A stretch of 56,622 nt of DNA from Streptomyces sp. CT34 (GTDB lineage: Bacteria; Actinomycetota; Actinomycetes; Streptomycetales; Streptomycetaceae), in assembly GCF_000805335.1 (NCBI RefSeq), contig NZ_KN708638.1, forward strand, positions 6,983,626 through 7,040,247, given 5' to 3'. A model generated the notes under the pieces. That model did not search any database. It saw only the letters and a program-made list of their open reading frames with translations, and was not told the origin of the DNA. Shown here in pieces: positions 35,803 to 45,066 of the stretch; positions within the stretch are counted from its first letter, which is position 1; the number at the start of each line of letters is the position of its first letter. Position numbers and translations under genes: made by a program.

Positions 35803-37071
35803 TCAGCGGACGAAGTCGACCTCTGGGTAGTGGTGCGAGGGGCCGTCGAGCAGGTGGCTGTGCCGGTGGCGCAGATACTTGTCGAAGAAGGCTGCGACGT
35901 AGGTGCGCTGGACCTCGATGGAGCGATTGGGGTCGATCGTGCCGAGTGCCTGTTGCATCACTTCCGGGGTTATCCCGAATGCGCCCGGCGCCTGGGGGAA
36001 CAGGACCTGGTTGTCGACGAAGGAGTTGTGCCCGGAGCCGCGCAGCTTCAGGTCGAGCCGCTCGCCATGCAGGTTTTCCCAGAGCCGCGCCCAGCTCCGG
36101 TCGCTGTTGCGGTTGTGGTGTTCGGAACTGAACAGCATGTAGGGGCGGTCGAGCCGCTGGTGGACCGACGAGCCGAAGAGCTGGCCGTCCAGGTTCACGC
36201 CGGCGTCGATCCTGGAGTCCGCGTGCATGGCAGCGGCCACCGACCCTCCGCCGAGGGAAGCGCCGAACATCCCGACGCGTTTCGTGCTCACGGCCGGGGT
36301 CAGCCCGTGGGGGAGCGGCTTGTGTTCCACATCCGGGTTGTGGCCGCGGGCGATCTCGGCCAGCTGGTCGATGACGAAGTGGGCGTCCGCCGCCCGGACG
36401 TCGATCAAGTCGCGCGATTTGGAGGCTGGCGGCAGCATGCTCGCCTCGTGTCGTCCGCCAGGGAACACCACATCGTCGGTGTCGTGGGTGTGGTCGATGG
36501 TGACGACCAGGTAGCCGCGGCTGGCCAGGTCCTGAACCAGTGCGGTGCCCGTCGCCCGGTTCCCGCGCCCGCCGGGCGAGTACAGCAGCACCGGCAGCTT
36601 GCCGGCCTTGCGGTCAACCGGGGCGCCGGTGTGCCCGGCGGTGGTGGGCAGGGTCACCCCGCCCGGCAGCACCTGCTGGCTGTTGGGGAGGAGTGCGGCG
36701 GGGTAGCGGGAGGTGTGCGTGGCCGGGTACCACAGCGAGACCATCAGCTCGCGCTGCTGTCCGGGCACCCAGGGATCCATGCGTTTCGCGTCGCGCAGGT
36801 GGAGGTCGACCGTGCCGACGCGATGGCGCCCGGTCGGGGCGGGGAGCGTCAGCTGGCCCGGGGCCGGGGCCGGGGCTGCGTCCGGAGGCGTGGCCTGGCC
36901 CGGGGCTTGTGCCGCGTGGTCCAGGGCCGCCGCGGCGGTGAGGGGCGTCCCGGTGTTCTTCCCGGCGGCGGCAGCCGACCCGACTCCGGCGCCCAGGAGG
37001 ACGGCCAGCGCTCCAGTAGTGCTGGCGACCCGGGTGCGCAACCGGTTGTGACGCCTTCGTGCGTGTTTCAC
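35803..37071 (-). CDS. Secreted alpha/beta-hydrolase (PAF-acetylhydrolase/lipase-like)
   Basis: A 422-residue precursor with a signal peptide (RRRHNRLRTR then hydrophobic core) and a Pro/Ala-rich linker to about residue 75. The hydrolase fold shows the oxyanion segment LLYSPGGRGNR, nucleophile elbow GMFGASLGGG (G-x-S-x-G), DAGVNLDGQ with the likely catalytic Asp, and GSGHNSF with His. This resembles the platelet-activating-factor acetylhydrolase/esterase family. It should hydrolyse esters outside the cell. Its upstream region is gene-free. Confidence 0.85.
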   Translation of the reverse strand: MKHARRRHNRLRTRVASTTGALAVLLGAGVGSAAAAGKNTGTPLTAAAALDHAAQAPGQATPPDAAPAPAPGQLTLPAPTGRHRVGTVDLHLRDAKRMDPWVPGQQRELMVSLWYPATHTSRYPAALLPNSQQVLPGGVTLPTTAGHTGAPVDRKAGKLPVLLYSPGGRGNRATGTALVQDLASRGYLVVTIDHTHDTDDVVFPGGRHEASMLPPASKSRDLIDVRAADAHFVIDQLAEIARGHNPDVEHKPLPHGLTPAVSTKRVGMFGASLGGGSVAAAMHADSRIDAGVNLDGQLFGSSVHQRLDRPYMLFSSEHHNRNSDRSWARLWENLHGERLDLKLRGSGHNSFVDNQVLFPQAPGAFGITPEVMQQALGTIDPNRSIEVQRTYVAAFFDKYLRHRHSHLLDGPSHHYPEVDFVR

Positions 37072-37744
37072 GAGCAGACCTTCTCCGTGGGGGTGAACGC
37101 CGCCTGAACAGCGAGCGGTTGGCGCTCATCGTAATAGGCGATTCCCCATGCTCTACCTAAGTCCCTTATTTATACGGAGAGTTCTTATTACCGCACAGTT
37201 GGCCGACCGGGTCTTTCAACGCCGAACTTGCAGCCGGCCATCAGCAGCGGGCGGAATCCGTACGGAAGAAGACAACCGGCGGGTGACCGTCAGTATCGGG
37301 TCGCGATACTCGATGCGACGTCGCGAATTACGCAAAGCTACCCAGGATCCTGCAATCCGTCGGGCTACCGAAAGCTCTTGCGGCATTTGTGGACCGGCGA
37401 TTTTTCCCCAGTACTCCCCAGTAGTGTAAGCGAGTTGACGCAGCGTCATTTGAAGAGCCGGTGAAGATGCGATACCAATTCCCCAGCGCATTCCGAGCGC
37501 GACGGCCAGGGAGGCATGGCTGCCGTTCGTTGCACGCACGGCAGTGGGTATGCGCAGCGGAATTAACCGGTAACAGGGAGCACAGGCGAAGGTGTCCTGG
37601 GCGGGTTAGGTCCGAACCATCTTCGCGAAACGTGCACCGGCCGGTTCCGTACGGACTTCGCCGGGTGACGACTCGACGTGCTCCAACACCAACCGCCCAA
37701 CGGCCTGGGCAAGAAATCCCCCCACACCTCGAAAGAGTCCATAC
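37072..37744. other. Long gene-free stretch, visibly less GC-rich
   Basis: No coding sequence with a ribosome binding site or family resemblance on either strand. CCCCAGTACTCCCCAGTAG near 37410 resembles the decamer array at 40165. Confidence 0.55.
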
Positions 37745-38749
37745 ATGCGTCTTCCCCGCTTCATAACTCTCTGGAGAGCATTAACGGTGATGGCGGTAGC
37801 CGCAGTTGCCGCCGCATTACTGCTCAGCGGTGGCAACGCCAAGGCCGGTTCGGTGTCCGGTAGCGTGACCGGCGGCCGGAGCAACCACCGCAGCATCAAC
37901 GAAAGGTCGTCGGCCAGCCTTTCCGCCCGCATCGTCGGTCAGGCCACGGTCGGCAGCAAAGTCTCGATGACCTGCCGCGTCCAGGGCGAGGCCGTGCAGA
38001 ACGACTCCCGCTGGATCTGGTCGGACTCCGGATCCTTCTACATAGCACGTGCACACCGCGGTCTCCCGATTCCTCGGTACAACGGCCAACGCCGGCGCCG
38101 ACGGCGGCTCGGGTGCGGCGGCACCGATGACGCCTGGCGCACACAACGACCAGCAGACGTTCAGCTTGAACGACCCGGTCGCCCTGTACGAGCTCACACC
38201 CGAATTCGTCACCGGGAAGACGAAGCCCACCACAGGCAACGTGACACGCCTGTCGTACCTGGCCTCCCGGGTGAACGACGCCAACGGGCACAAGGCCACG
38301 GTCCTGCTCTCCTCCACGGCCAAGGGCGGTGGCAACAGCGGAAGTTGGCACCTGATGGGCGTACGCGACGGCGACAGCGATCTGACCTACGGCAAACAGA
38401 CCACCGACCGCTCAAAGGTCTTCACCGAGCCGCAGATCCACGCCTGGTACCGCCTGAAGAACGGCATCGTCGAACCGCTCAACCGGGAAGCAACCTCAGG
38501 GCTGCAGGGCAAGCGGGCGATGACGCTCGCCGCCTACCAGAAGCTGGTACACAGCCGCTACGTGGACAAGATGCCTGGGTCCGCGTATGACCGCAAAGGA
38601 CTGGCTGGCGGCTACGGCCTGGCCTCCACACCGCCCCATCCATCGTTGCCCCCACGCAACTCGGCGCCTCGGGAGCTGTCGCGGTCGCGTTGGCCGGCGG
38701 CACCATCGCGATACGGCGCCGGAACCGCAGGCGGTCCCAGGCAGGTTGA
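37745..38749 (+). pseudogene. Secreted, C-terminally anchored surface protein with two frame changes
   Basis: The N-terminus has a signal peptide (LWRALTVMAVAAVAAALLL) and an SH3-like stretch (ARIVGQATVGSKVSMTCRV, DSRWIWSDSGSFYI). Near 38045 the frame must change to continue with VHTAVSRFLGTTANAG, the FSLNDPVALYELTPEFV block and the NGHKATVLLSSTAKGGG and HAWYRLKNGIVEPLN segments. Near 38600-38640 it changes again to reach SIVAPTQLGASGAVAVALAG, then TIAIRRRNRRR and a stop at 38749: a membrane anchor with a basic tail. Corrected, it is a cell-surface protein of about 335 residues. Family unknown to me. Confidence 0.6.
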
Positions 38750-39243
38750 GGGGACCATGCCGAACTGGGTCTTCGGTTGCGAGCCTCAGCCAGACCTCGC
38801 CTGGATCCCGGCCGCGCTGCTCCGGCGCACCCGCTGTCGCACCCTTATCCCTGGCTACAGGCACGCCTGGCGCGGTACCGGGAGTCTGTCGCCCCACGCG
38901 ATAGCCACGCGCCCCTCGACCCACCACTCCGCGCCGATGCTGCCTGCCGCCGACCAGACCCACTTGTTGAACTACCTTGCCTCGCAGGGATGTTGAAAAA
39001 CAGCTCCGTAGGCCACTGGCCGGCAGGCTCGCCGGGTCCACCTCGGCCACCACAGCACGGCACGCGTAGCAACGGTTCCGTACGAGCGCCGGCCTGCGCT
39101 GCTCCGTACACCCGCGCCCAGCACCACCCGATCCCAGGCGCACCCCGCCGCCCCCTCCAAGCTCCGCCGACCGACCCCGGTCGGCGGCCCCGTGACCCGT
39201 ACCGGGTCGCAGAACATCCATCCATTCTCGAGGAGCCCCCCAC
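38750..39243. other. Intergenic before the protease gene
   Basis: No gene recognised. The ribosome binding site GAGGAG of the protease is at its right end. Confidence 0.55.
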
Positions 39244-40167
39244 ATGAACTCTTCGCACAAGAAGAAGGCGCACAAGAAATCCCGCGTGGTCATCACTGTG
39301 GCCATCGGCGGCGCCATTGCCGCCGTGTCCGGTGGCATCGCCTTGGCCTCGGGCGCGCCCGAGGCCCACCCCGATGTGCATCAGCACTTCGCGCTCGGTG
39401 CCCAGTTGCCGTCCGGCGGCAAGATGAGCACGCTCTCCTCGCACGCCTCGGTCGTCTCCCGCCTCGCCGCCCTCTCACCGCACAAGGACGGCGCCCCCAA
39501 GAACGTGCCGAGCAGCGTGGACCTGAGCAAGTACGCGATAGCCCCGGGCAACCAGGGCAGGGTCAGCTCATGCGTGTCCTGGGCCATCGACCATTCCGGC
39601 TACAGCATCCAGGAAAAGCAGCAGGGCATATCCGGCGGTCCGCAGGCGCCCATGTACACGTACGCCCAAATAGTCAAGGGCAACGACCACGGCAGCAACC
39701 CTGATGCGACGTTCAGCATCGCGGAGTCGCAGGGCGTCGACTCGAAGTCGGACTACAACCAGGGCGACTTCGACTTCACCACCCAGCCGACCGACGCCGA
39801 GCGCCAGAACGCCGCGCACTGGAAGCTGTCGGGCCACACCAAGCTGCACACCGGCAACCAGATCCAGGCCGACGTGAAGCAGGCCCTCGCCGACGGCGAA
39901 CCAGTCGCCATCTCCCTCCCGGTCCATCAGAGCTTCCAGGACATCAAACGGCAGCAGGCGACCGACTACTCCTACCGGCCCGGCGACGCCGAGGACCCGG
40001 TTCTCGGCGGCCACGAGATCACCATCGTCGGCTACAACAACCAGGGCGTCCGCGTCGAGAACTCCTGGGGCGGCAACTGGGGCGACGGCGGCTACGCCAA
40101 CCTGTCGTGGGACTTCCTGTCCAGCCAGGTCCAGGAAGCCAACGCCATCGGCAAACTGGTCAAATAG
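39244..40167 (+). CDS. Secreted papain-like (C1A) cysteine peptidase
   Basis: A 307-residue precursor from ATG 39244. Lys-rich N-terminus and hydrophobic core form a signal peptide ending near residue 36; a short pro-region follows. The papain triad is visible: oxyanion Gln and catalytic Cys in GNQGRVSSCVSWAI, His in GGHEITIVGYN and Asn in VENSWGGNWGDGGY. It lacks most of the large plant-type propeptide. It should be an exported protease. It is alone in its transcription unit; a tandem decamer array overlaps its stop codon. Confidence 0.9.
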   Translation: MNSSHKKKAHKKSRVVITVAIGGAIAAVSGGIALASGAPEAHPDVHQHFALGAQLPSGGKMSTLSSHASVVSRLAALSPHKDGAPKNVPSSVDLSKYAIAPGNQGRVSSCVSWAIDHSGYSIQEKQQGISGGPQAPMYTYAQIVKGNDHGSNPDATFSIAESQGVDSKSDYNQGDFDFTTQPTDAERQNAAHWKLSGHTKLHTGNQIQADVKQALADGEPVAISLPVHQSFQDIKRQQATDYSYRPGDAEDPVLGGHEITIVGYNNQGVRVENSWGGNWGDGGYANLSWDFLSSQVQEANAIGKLVK

Positions 40168-40210
40168 TCCCCAATAGTCCCCAATAGTCCCCCGTAGTCC
40201 CCAGTAGTCC
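40165..40210. repeat. Tandem decamer array with G-quadruplex potential
   Basis: About five units related to AATAGTCCCC begin at the protease stop codon. On the minus strand this gives five runs of three to five G separated by six-base loops (GGGGACTATT units), a good G-quadruplex pattern. Confidence 0.8.
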
Positions 40211-40869
40211 CGGCATCCCGGCCGGCGTGCCCGTGTGTACGAGATCGATCCCTCTCGACACGTCACATACGGGCGCGCCGGTGGGTGACGGGACGGCGCC
40301 TGCCCTTCCGTATGGTGTGCGCGGCCCGTACCACTTCCGCAGGGCGCCGTTGAAGCGGGAAGGGGAGAAGGTTCCCAGGCAGACCGGTTACAACGCGTCT
40401 GGGACCTCGCCGGTTGCCGACGAAGCGTGAATCCTGCCCCAGGACCCCACCACAAACGTTCAACACCTTCACGCACTTTTGCCCACCCATATGCCCTTCC
40501 GCTTCGGCGCGCACGTATGCCGTGCGCGGCCGGGCCCTGCTTACGCCTTCCCCCAGCGCACAACGCCACGTTCAGTCAGAGCCGTGCGTGGTACGCCCTC
40601 GTCGGCACTGGCCTCCACTACGTCGCGGACCTGTTAGCCGAGGCGACCGGTACCCAACCCTCCGGCGTGGAGACCGCTCGCCTTGCCCTGGACGCTCTGG
40701 GATTCCCCATCGTCTGCTGGGCCTGGGGCGACCTTCTCACCGCAGGCCATCCCGGACACCGCATCCGCGCGACATAACCCTGATCTGTACCTATGTCCGC
40801 GACAGCCCCAATTCGGCGGTGAGCGGCGTGATCCGTGGGGTACCGGTCCAACTCACCAGCGATTCCACC
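40211..40869. other. Intergenic, no supported gene
   Basis: Bases 40560-40777 read like protein in one frame (WYALVGTGLHYVADLLAEAT, VETARLALDALGFPIVC) but show no start, ribosome binding site or known family; possibly a remnant. Confidence 0.45.
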
Positions 40870-41130
40870 GCTCACACCTCCCCCAACTGCTGCCCGACGA
40901 CACCGACGCCAAGAGCCCTGCCCGGATGATGCTGGTGGGAGCCCTGTGCACCGTGACCTCCCTTGTCGGTGTGCCCACGGTGAGCGTGTCCATCGGGTTC
41001 GCGGACGGCATGCCGCAGGGCGTCCAGCTCATCGGTCAGATGTACGCGAGGGCCGGCGTCTGGAGGCCGCCGAGGTAGTCCAGCGTCATTTCGGTGCGCT
41101 CGCGCCCATCGCCCCGCGCGCGTACCCCGA
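40870..41130 (+). pseudogene. Amidase C-terminal remnant
   Basis: CTVTSLVGVPTVSVSIGFAD and GMPQGVQLIGQ match the end of amidase-signature-family enzymes (pattern GxPxxxxPxGxxxGxPxGxQxIG). One frame over, LEAAEVVQRHFGALAPI completes the C-terminus. The catalytic Lys-Ser-Ser region is missing. Confidence 0.65.
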
Positions 41131-41170
41131 GGGCGGCGGCGAAGTCCCGCACATCCGGCCGGGCTGAAGG

Positions 41171-41524
41171 TCAGCTGGACCGGGCCGGGCGCTCGGCCTC
41201 CTCGGGGAGTTCGATCCACTCGACGGCCCAGCGGTTGAGGGCGAGGAGTACCTGCCCCAGGGCGGCGCCCTTGTCGGTGAGAGCGTACTCGATCCGCACG
41301 GGGGTGGTGCCGTGAACCCGTCGCGTGATCAGCCCGTCTGCCTCCAGGTCCTTCAGTCGCTGGGAGAGGAGTTTGTCGGTCATGCCGGGGACCGCGGCGG
41401 CGATCTCGTTGAAGCGGGCGGAGCCGGCCAGGAGCGCGCGTAGCACCGCACCCGCCCAGCGGCGTCCGATCATCTCGACGGCCTTGGCGTAGTACGGGCA
41501 GTAAGGACGCAGTGCGTCGTCCAT
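41171..41524 (-). CDS. HxlR-family transcriptional regulator
   Basis: A 117-residue winged-helix protein. CPYYAKAVEMIGRRWAGAVL, RFNEIAAAVPGMTDKLLSQR, then LKDLEADGLITRRVHG are the HxlR pattern, including the N-terminal Cys (CPYY) that in several members senses oxidants or aldehydes. It is divergent from the enoyl-CoA hydratase pair, and two CTATC-N5-GATAG inverted repeats lie in the 190-base gap. It therefore probably controls that operon and itself. Confidence 0.9.
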   Translation of the reverse strand: MDDALRPYCPYYAKAVEMIGRRWAGAVLRALLAGSARFNEIAAAVPGMTDKLLSQRLKDLEADGLITRRVHGTTPVRIEYALTDKGAALGQVLLALNRWAVEWIELPEEAERPARSS

Positions 41525-41578
41525 GCTGCACCCCCTCCTTTCTCCCTGTTTCTCCTGCGCCCCCTCCTCCGAGAGTAA

Positions 41579-41593
41579 CTATCTACCGGATAG
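41579..41593. promoter_or_regulatory. Probable HxlR operator 1
   Basis: Inverted repeat CTATC-taccg-GATAG, 55 bases before the regulator's start. Confidence 0.6.
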
Positions 41594-41667
41594 CGGATGG
41601 CATGGAGCCGTACGGACGGCCGCCCTGCTTGCACACCCGCCACACACGGCTATCCTGGAATCAGTAG

Positions 41668-41682
41668 CTATCAAATGGATAG
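41668..41682. promoter_or_regulatory. Probable HxlR operator 2
   Basis: Inverted repeat CTATC-aaatg-GATAG with the same five-base spacer, 33 bases before the hydratase start. Confidence 0.6.
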
Positions 41683-41714
41683 TTAGTGGAGGGGGGAGAG
41701 GAGAGGAGCGGGGC

Positions 41715-42536
41715 ATGGGATACGAACTGACAACGCTGCGTACCCGGGTCGCCGACGGCGTCCTGTGGGCCACCTTCGACAACCCGGAGATCAACCTCGT
41801 CGATCCGGCGATGGTCTTCGACCTGGACCGCCTGGTGGACGAGGCCGCCGACGACGCGGCGGTGCGGGTCATCGTCCTGGACAGCGCCCACCCGGAGTTC
41901 TTCCTCGCGCACTGGGACCTGACCGCCGTGGGCGAGGCCCTTCCGCGCGACCTGCCGTCCCTGCCGCGGGTGCTCCAGCGGCTGGCGGCACTGCCGAAGG
42001 TCTCGATCGCCAAGATCGCCGGACGGGCCCGCGGCGCGGGCAGCGAAATCGCCCTGGCCTGCGATATGCGGTTCGCCTCCGCCGAGCGGGCCGTCCTCGG
42101 GCAGCCCGAGGTGAGCGTGGGTCTGATCCCTGGAGGCGGCGGCACCCAGCGGCTCCCCGCCCTGGCCGGCCGGGCCCGCGCCCTGGAGATCATTCTCGGT
42201 GCCGAGGACTTCGACGCCGCACTTGCCGAGCGTTACGGCTGGATCAACCGAGCCCTGCCCGACGCCGAACTGGACGCCTTCGTCGACCACCTCGCCCGTC
42301 GGATCGCCTCTTTCCCACCCGAAGCCGTCGCCGCCGCAAAGGGAATGGTCGACCCGATCACCCTGCCCGGCGACCAGGCGCTGGCCGAGGAGAACCGCAT
42401 CTTCCGCGCCGCCACCACCCGCCCCGAAACCGCCTCCCGGGTGGGCCGTCTGATGCAGCTCGGATTGCAGCGCCCCGGACCGGTCGAGCTGGAACTCGCC
42501 CGCTACGTCACCGAACAGCGCTGGGACAAGCCATGA
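41715..42536 (+). CDS. Enoyl-CoA hydratase/isomerase family protein 1
   Basis: A 273-residue crotonase-fold protein from ATG 41715. Oxyanion-hole segment KIAGRARGAGSEIALACDMR, the GQPEVSVGLIPGGGGTQRLP signature with a Glu in the usual catalytic position, and ALEIILGAEDFDA with the second Glu position. It should hydrate or isomerise an acyl-CoA. It overlaps the next gene by four bases and is a close tandem paralogue of it, with very similar C-terminal thirds (FDAALAERYGWINRALPDAE in both). Control is presumably by the divergent HxlR regulator. Confidence 0.9.
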   Translation: MGYELTTLRTRVADGVLWATFDNPEINLVDPAMVFDLDRLVDEAADDAAVRVIVLDSAHPEFFLAHWDLTAVGEALPRDLPSLPRVLQRLAALPKVSIAKIAGRARGAGSEIALACDMRFASAERAVLGQPEVSVGLIPGGGGTQRLPALAGRARALEIILGAEDFDAALAERYGWINRALPDAELDAFVDHLARRIASFPPEAVAAAKGMVDPITLPGDQALAEENRIFRAATTRPETASRVGRLMQLGLQRPGPVELELARYVTEQRWDKP

Positions 42537-43336
42537 CCTACGCATTCGACACCCTGCGGGTCCGGGTGCAGGACGACGTGGCCCGGGTCACCTTCGACAA
42601 CCCTCCGATCAACCTGGCCACCCTCGCGATGGGCGCCGAGCTGACCCGGTTCATCGACCAGGTCGCAGACGACGACGCGGTCCGGGTGATCGTGTTCGAC
42701 AGCGCCGACCCCGACTTCTTCATCGCTCACGCGGATATGTCCGACTCCGAGGCGGACTGGCCCGAGGACCCGCCGTTCTGGGCCGTACTGGAGCGGCTGA
42801 GTTCCCTGCCCAAGGTCTCGATCGCCCAGATCGCGGGACGGACCCGTGGTGTGGGCAGCGAGATCGTCCTCGCCTGCGATCTGCGGTTCGCCTCCGCCGA
42901 GCGGGCGGTCTTCTGCCAGCCCGAGGTCGCGGTCGGCATGGTGCTCGGGGCCGGCGGCACCCAGCGACTCCCCGCCCTGGCCGGCCGGGCGCGTGCCCTG
43001 GAAATCCTCCTGGGCTCCGAGGACTTCGACGCCGCACTCGCCGAGCGTTACGGCTGGATCAACCGCGCCCTGCCCGATGCCGAACTGGACGCCTTCGTCG
43101 ACCGCCTCGCCCGCCGGATCGCCTCCTTCCCACCCGACGCCGTCGCCGCCGCAAAAGGCATGGTCGACCCGATCACCCTGCCCGACAGCGACGGACTGGC
43201 CGAGGAATGGCGACAGACCAAGCTCGCCCTGGCCCGCCCACAGACCCAGGCCCGACTCCGTCGCCTGCTCGAACTCGGCAGCCAGACCCGCAGCCCGGCC
43301 GAGCTCGACCACGCCCGCTTCCTCGGCGAACTCTGA
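42533..43336 (+). CDS. Enoyl-CoA hydratase/isomerase family protein 2
   Basis: A 267-residue crotonase-fold protein from ATG 42533 (ATGA overlap). QIAGRTRGVGSEIVLACDLR and CQPEVAVGMVLGAGGTQRLP correspond to the first copy. The two proteins diverge most at residues 60-85 (here HADMSDSEADWPEDPPFW), a region lining the substrate pocket, and at the C-terminus, so they may act on different acyl-CoAs or form a heteromer. Confidence 0.9.
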   Translation: MTYAFDTLRVRVQDDVARVTFDNPPINLATLAMGAELTRFIDQVADDDAVRVIVFDSADPDFFIAHADMSDSEADWPEDPPFWAVLERLSSLPKVSIAQIAGRTRGVGSEIVLACDLRFASAERAVFCQPEVAVGMVLGAGGTQRLPALAGRARALEILLGSEDFDAALAERYGWINRALPDAELDAFVDRLARRIASFPPDAVAAAKGMVDPITLPDSDGLAEEWRQTKLALARPQTQARLRRLLELGSQTRSPAELDHARFLGEL

Positions 43337-43358
43337 CGCCCGATCGCCCCGCACATCC

Positions 43359-43428
43359 ACCGTCACTCCCCGAGGTCATCGTCACTCCCCGGGATCACCG
43401 TCACTTCCTGAGGACACCGTCAACCCCT
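43359..43428. repeat. Imperfect 20-bp tandem repeat, about four units
   Basis: Units of the type CGTCACTCCCCGAGGTCAT repeat in the gap between the hydratase pair and the thioesterase, with increasing divergence. They would be transcribed as part of the operon. Confidence 0.65.
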
Positions 43429-43448
43429 GAACGAGGAGACGACCCGCC

Positions 43449-43904
43449 ATGCCACCCGCCGACACCGCCGCCATGTCCGGACTGGAATTCCTGTGCTGGG
43501 CACAGAAGAAGCAACAGGAGCAGCCCGATATCCCCTCCATAGGGCGTCTGTTGGGGATGGAGATCGACGAGGTGGAAGAGGGCCGCGTCGTCATGTCCCT
43601 GAACACCAGGCCCGATTACGCCAACCCGCTCGGCACGGTGCACGGCGGCATCGCCGCCACCCTGCTCGACTCGGTGATGGGCTGCGCCGTCCACACCACC
43701 CTCCCGCCACGCGTCGGCTACACCACCCTCGAACTCAAGGTGAACTACATCCGCGCCGTGCCCCTGGACGCCGGGAAACTGACCGCCCGAGGCACCGTCA
43801 TCCACACGGGCCGCCGCACGGCCACGGCCGAAGGCAAGGTGCTGGACGCCCAGCGCAAGCTGATCGCCCACGCCACCACCACCTGCATGATCTTCCATCC
43901 CTGA
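43449..43904 (+). CDS. PaaI-type hotdog thioesterase
   Basis: A 151-residue hotdog-fold protein from ATG 43449 with GAGGAG upstream. NPLGTVHGGIAATLLDSVMG is the PaaI signature (HGG and catalytic Asp), and ELKVNYIRAVP follows. It hydrolyses acyl-CoA thioesters, fitting the two hydratases upstream. It is probably the last gene of the HxlR-controlled operon because a strong terminator follows. Confidence 0.9.
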   Translation: MPPADTAAMSGLEFLCWAQKKQQEQPDIPSIGRLLGMEIDEVEEGRVVMSLNTRPDYANPLGTVHGGIAATLLDSVMGCAVHTTLPPRVGYTTLELKVNYIRAVPLDAGKLTARGTVIHTGRRTATAEGKVLDAQRKLIAHATTTCMIFHP

Positions 43905-43919
43905 GGTCCCGCGTTCACA

Positions 43920-43950
43920 GCCCAGCCGGGAGGCGACTTCCCGGCTGGGC
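43920..43950. terminator. Terminator hairpin
   Basis: Perfect 12-base-pair stem GCCCAGCCGGGA / TCCCGGCTGGGC around a seven-base loop, 16 bases after the thioesterase stop. Confidence 0.8.
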
Positions 43951-43964
43951 CTCGGCGCGGGGCT

Positions 43965-44310
43965 GTGTGCTGCTCGACGGCGCCGCTACTTGGGGACGAT
44001 CACCACTGACGGGTTCGCCGATCCCGAATTCTGGGTACCGGCCGATGCCCCCGACGAGGCTCTCTATGCGCACCGACTGATCACCCGTCCCAGCAGCAGA
44101 GGCGCTCCCCTGGGGAGCACGATGCTCGACTGGGCCTCGCGTGAAGCGGAAAGGATCGGCAAGCGCTGGCTCCGTGTTGATGTGTGGAAGACCAACGCCG
44201 ACCTGGGCCGCTACTACGAGGCCCAGGGGTTCGAGAAGGTGCGGACCGTCGATCTGCCGCACCGTCGGTCAGGTGCGCTCTACCAACGGCGGGCCGGAGC
44301 AGAGGAGTCC
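43965..44310 (+). pseudogene. GNAT acetyltransferase remnant
   Basis: VLLDGAATWG, then after one missing G in the GGGG run near 43993 TITTDGFADPEFWVPADAP, and GSTMLDWASREAERIGKRWL, RVDVWKTNADLGRYYEAQG. The C-terminal GNAT motifs are good, but the first half of the domain is missing. Confidence 0.6.
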
Positions 44311-44509
44311 AGCAGGCGGGTGCCCGCCAAGCACATGATGCCGTTCCCCGGCCACCGACCATACGGCGCTACGGACTCCATGGCGTCCTGCGCCCGTAGG
44401 CAACGGCATACCGCACCCCACCAGCCCTGACCGCCCGACAGCGCCTCGTCCATGGCGAAAGCCTGTCGGCAAGATCCGAAAGAAGCTCTGGTGTCGGGAT
44501 GCCCTGTGC

Positions 44510-45005
44510 CAGGCATCCGAGGACAGTTCGCACCAGACGGCCTTTCCTCCGCCCGGGGTGCGGCGTGATCCCCACGACGAGGCAATCGTGTCGACGACCG
44601 AGATGCCGCGGCCGGTCTCGTCGGCCGGCCCGGCACCGCCGCCGACGCGGCAGGTGGTCCCCATCCGTCACCTCGACGATCAGTCGGCGGTTGGTGCGGC
44701 GCAGCCCGAGGCACGTGGGGCTGCGTCGTGGAAGGGCTCGGCGTCCGCACCGGTGCGGGTAGGAGGTTGAAGGACCATCACAGTGACGTCGTCGCCGTGA
44801 TCGGCGTCAATGCCGGGTCCGTATGACCCGGTCGCAGGAGACGTCGGGAGTGCCTGAGTATCAGCGAGAGCACGCTCCGGTACGGCCATGCCTTCGTCGA
44901 TGTTCCCGCCGCTGCGTTCGACCAGGCCGTCCGTACAGAGGGCGGCGGTGGAGCCGGGTTGCCCTGGCGGGTGGTGCCGCTGCAGGACAAGACCTGCGGC
45001 ACCGC
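44510..45005 (-). pseudogene. SpoIIE-type phosphatase with HATPase domain, remnant
   Basis: Reading right to left: PPGQPGSTAALCTDGLVERS and DHGDDVTVMVLQPP are the end of a SpoIIE/PP2C phosphatase; after a frame change LIVEVTDGDHLP, then GRGISVVDTIASSWGSR and GGGKAVWCELS are the end of an RsbW-like ATP-binding kinase domain. Such phosphatase-kinase fusions are abundant in Streptomyces. Both domains are only partly present. Confidence 0.6.
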
Positions 45006-45066
45006 CCAGGCCACGGCAAGATCCGCCGCCTCAGCGGACAGCGTTCTGCCCCACCTGGCTATGACC

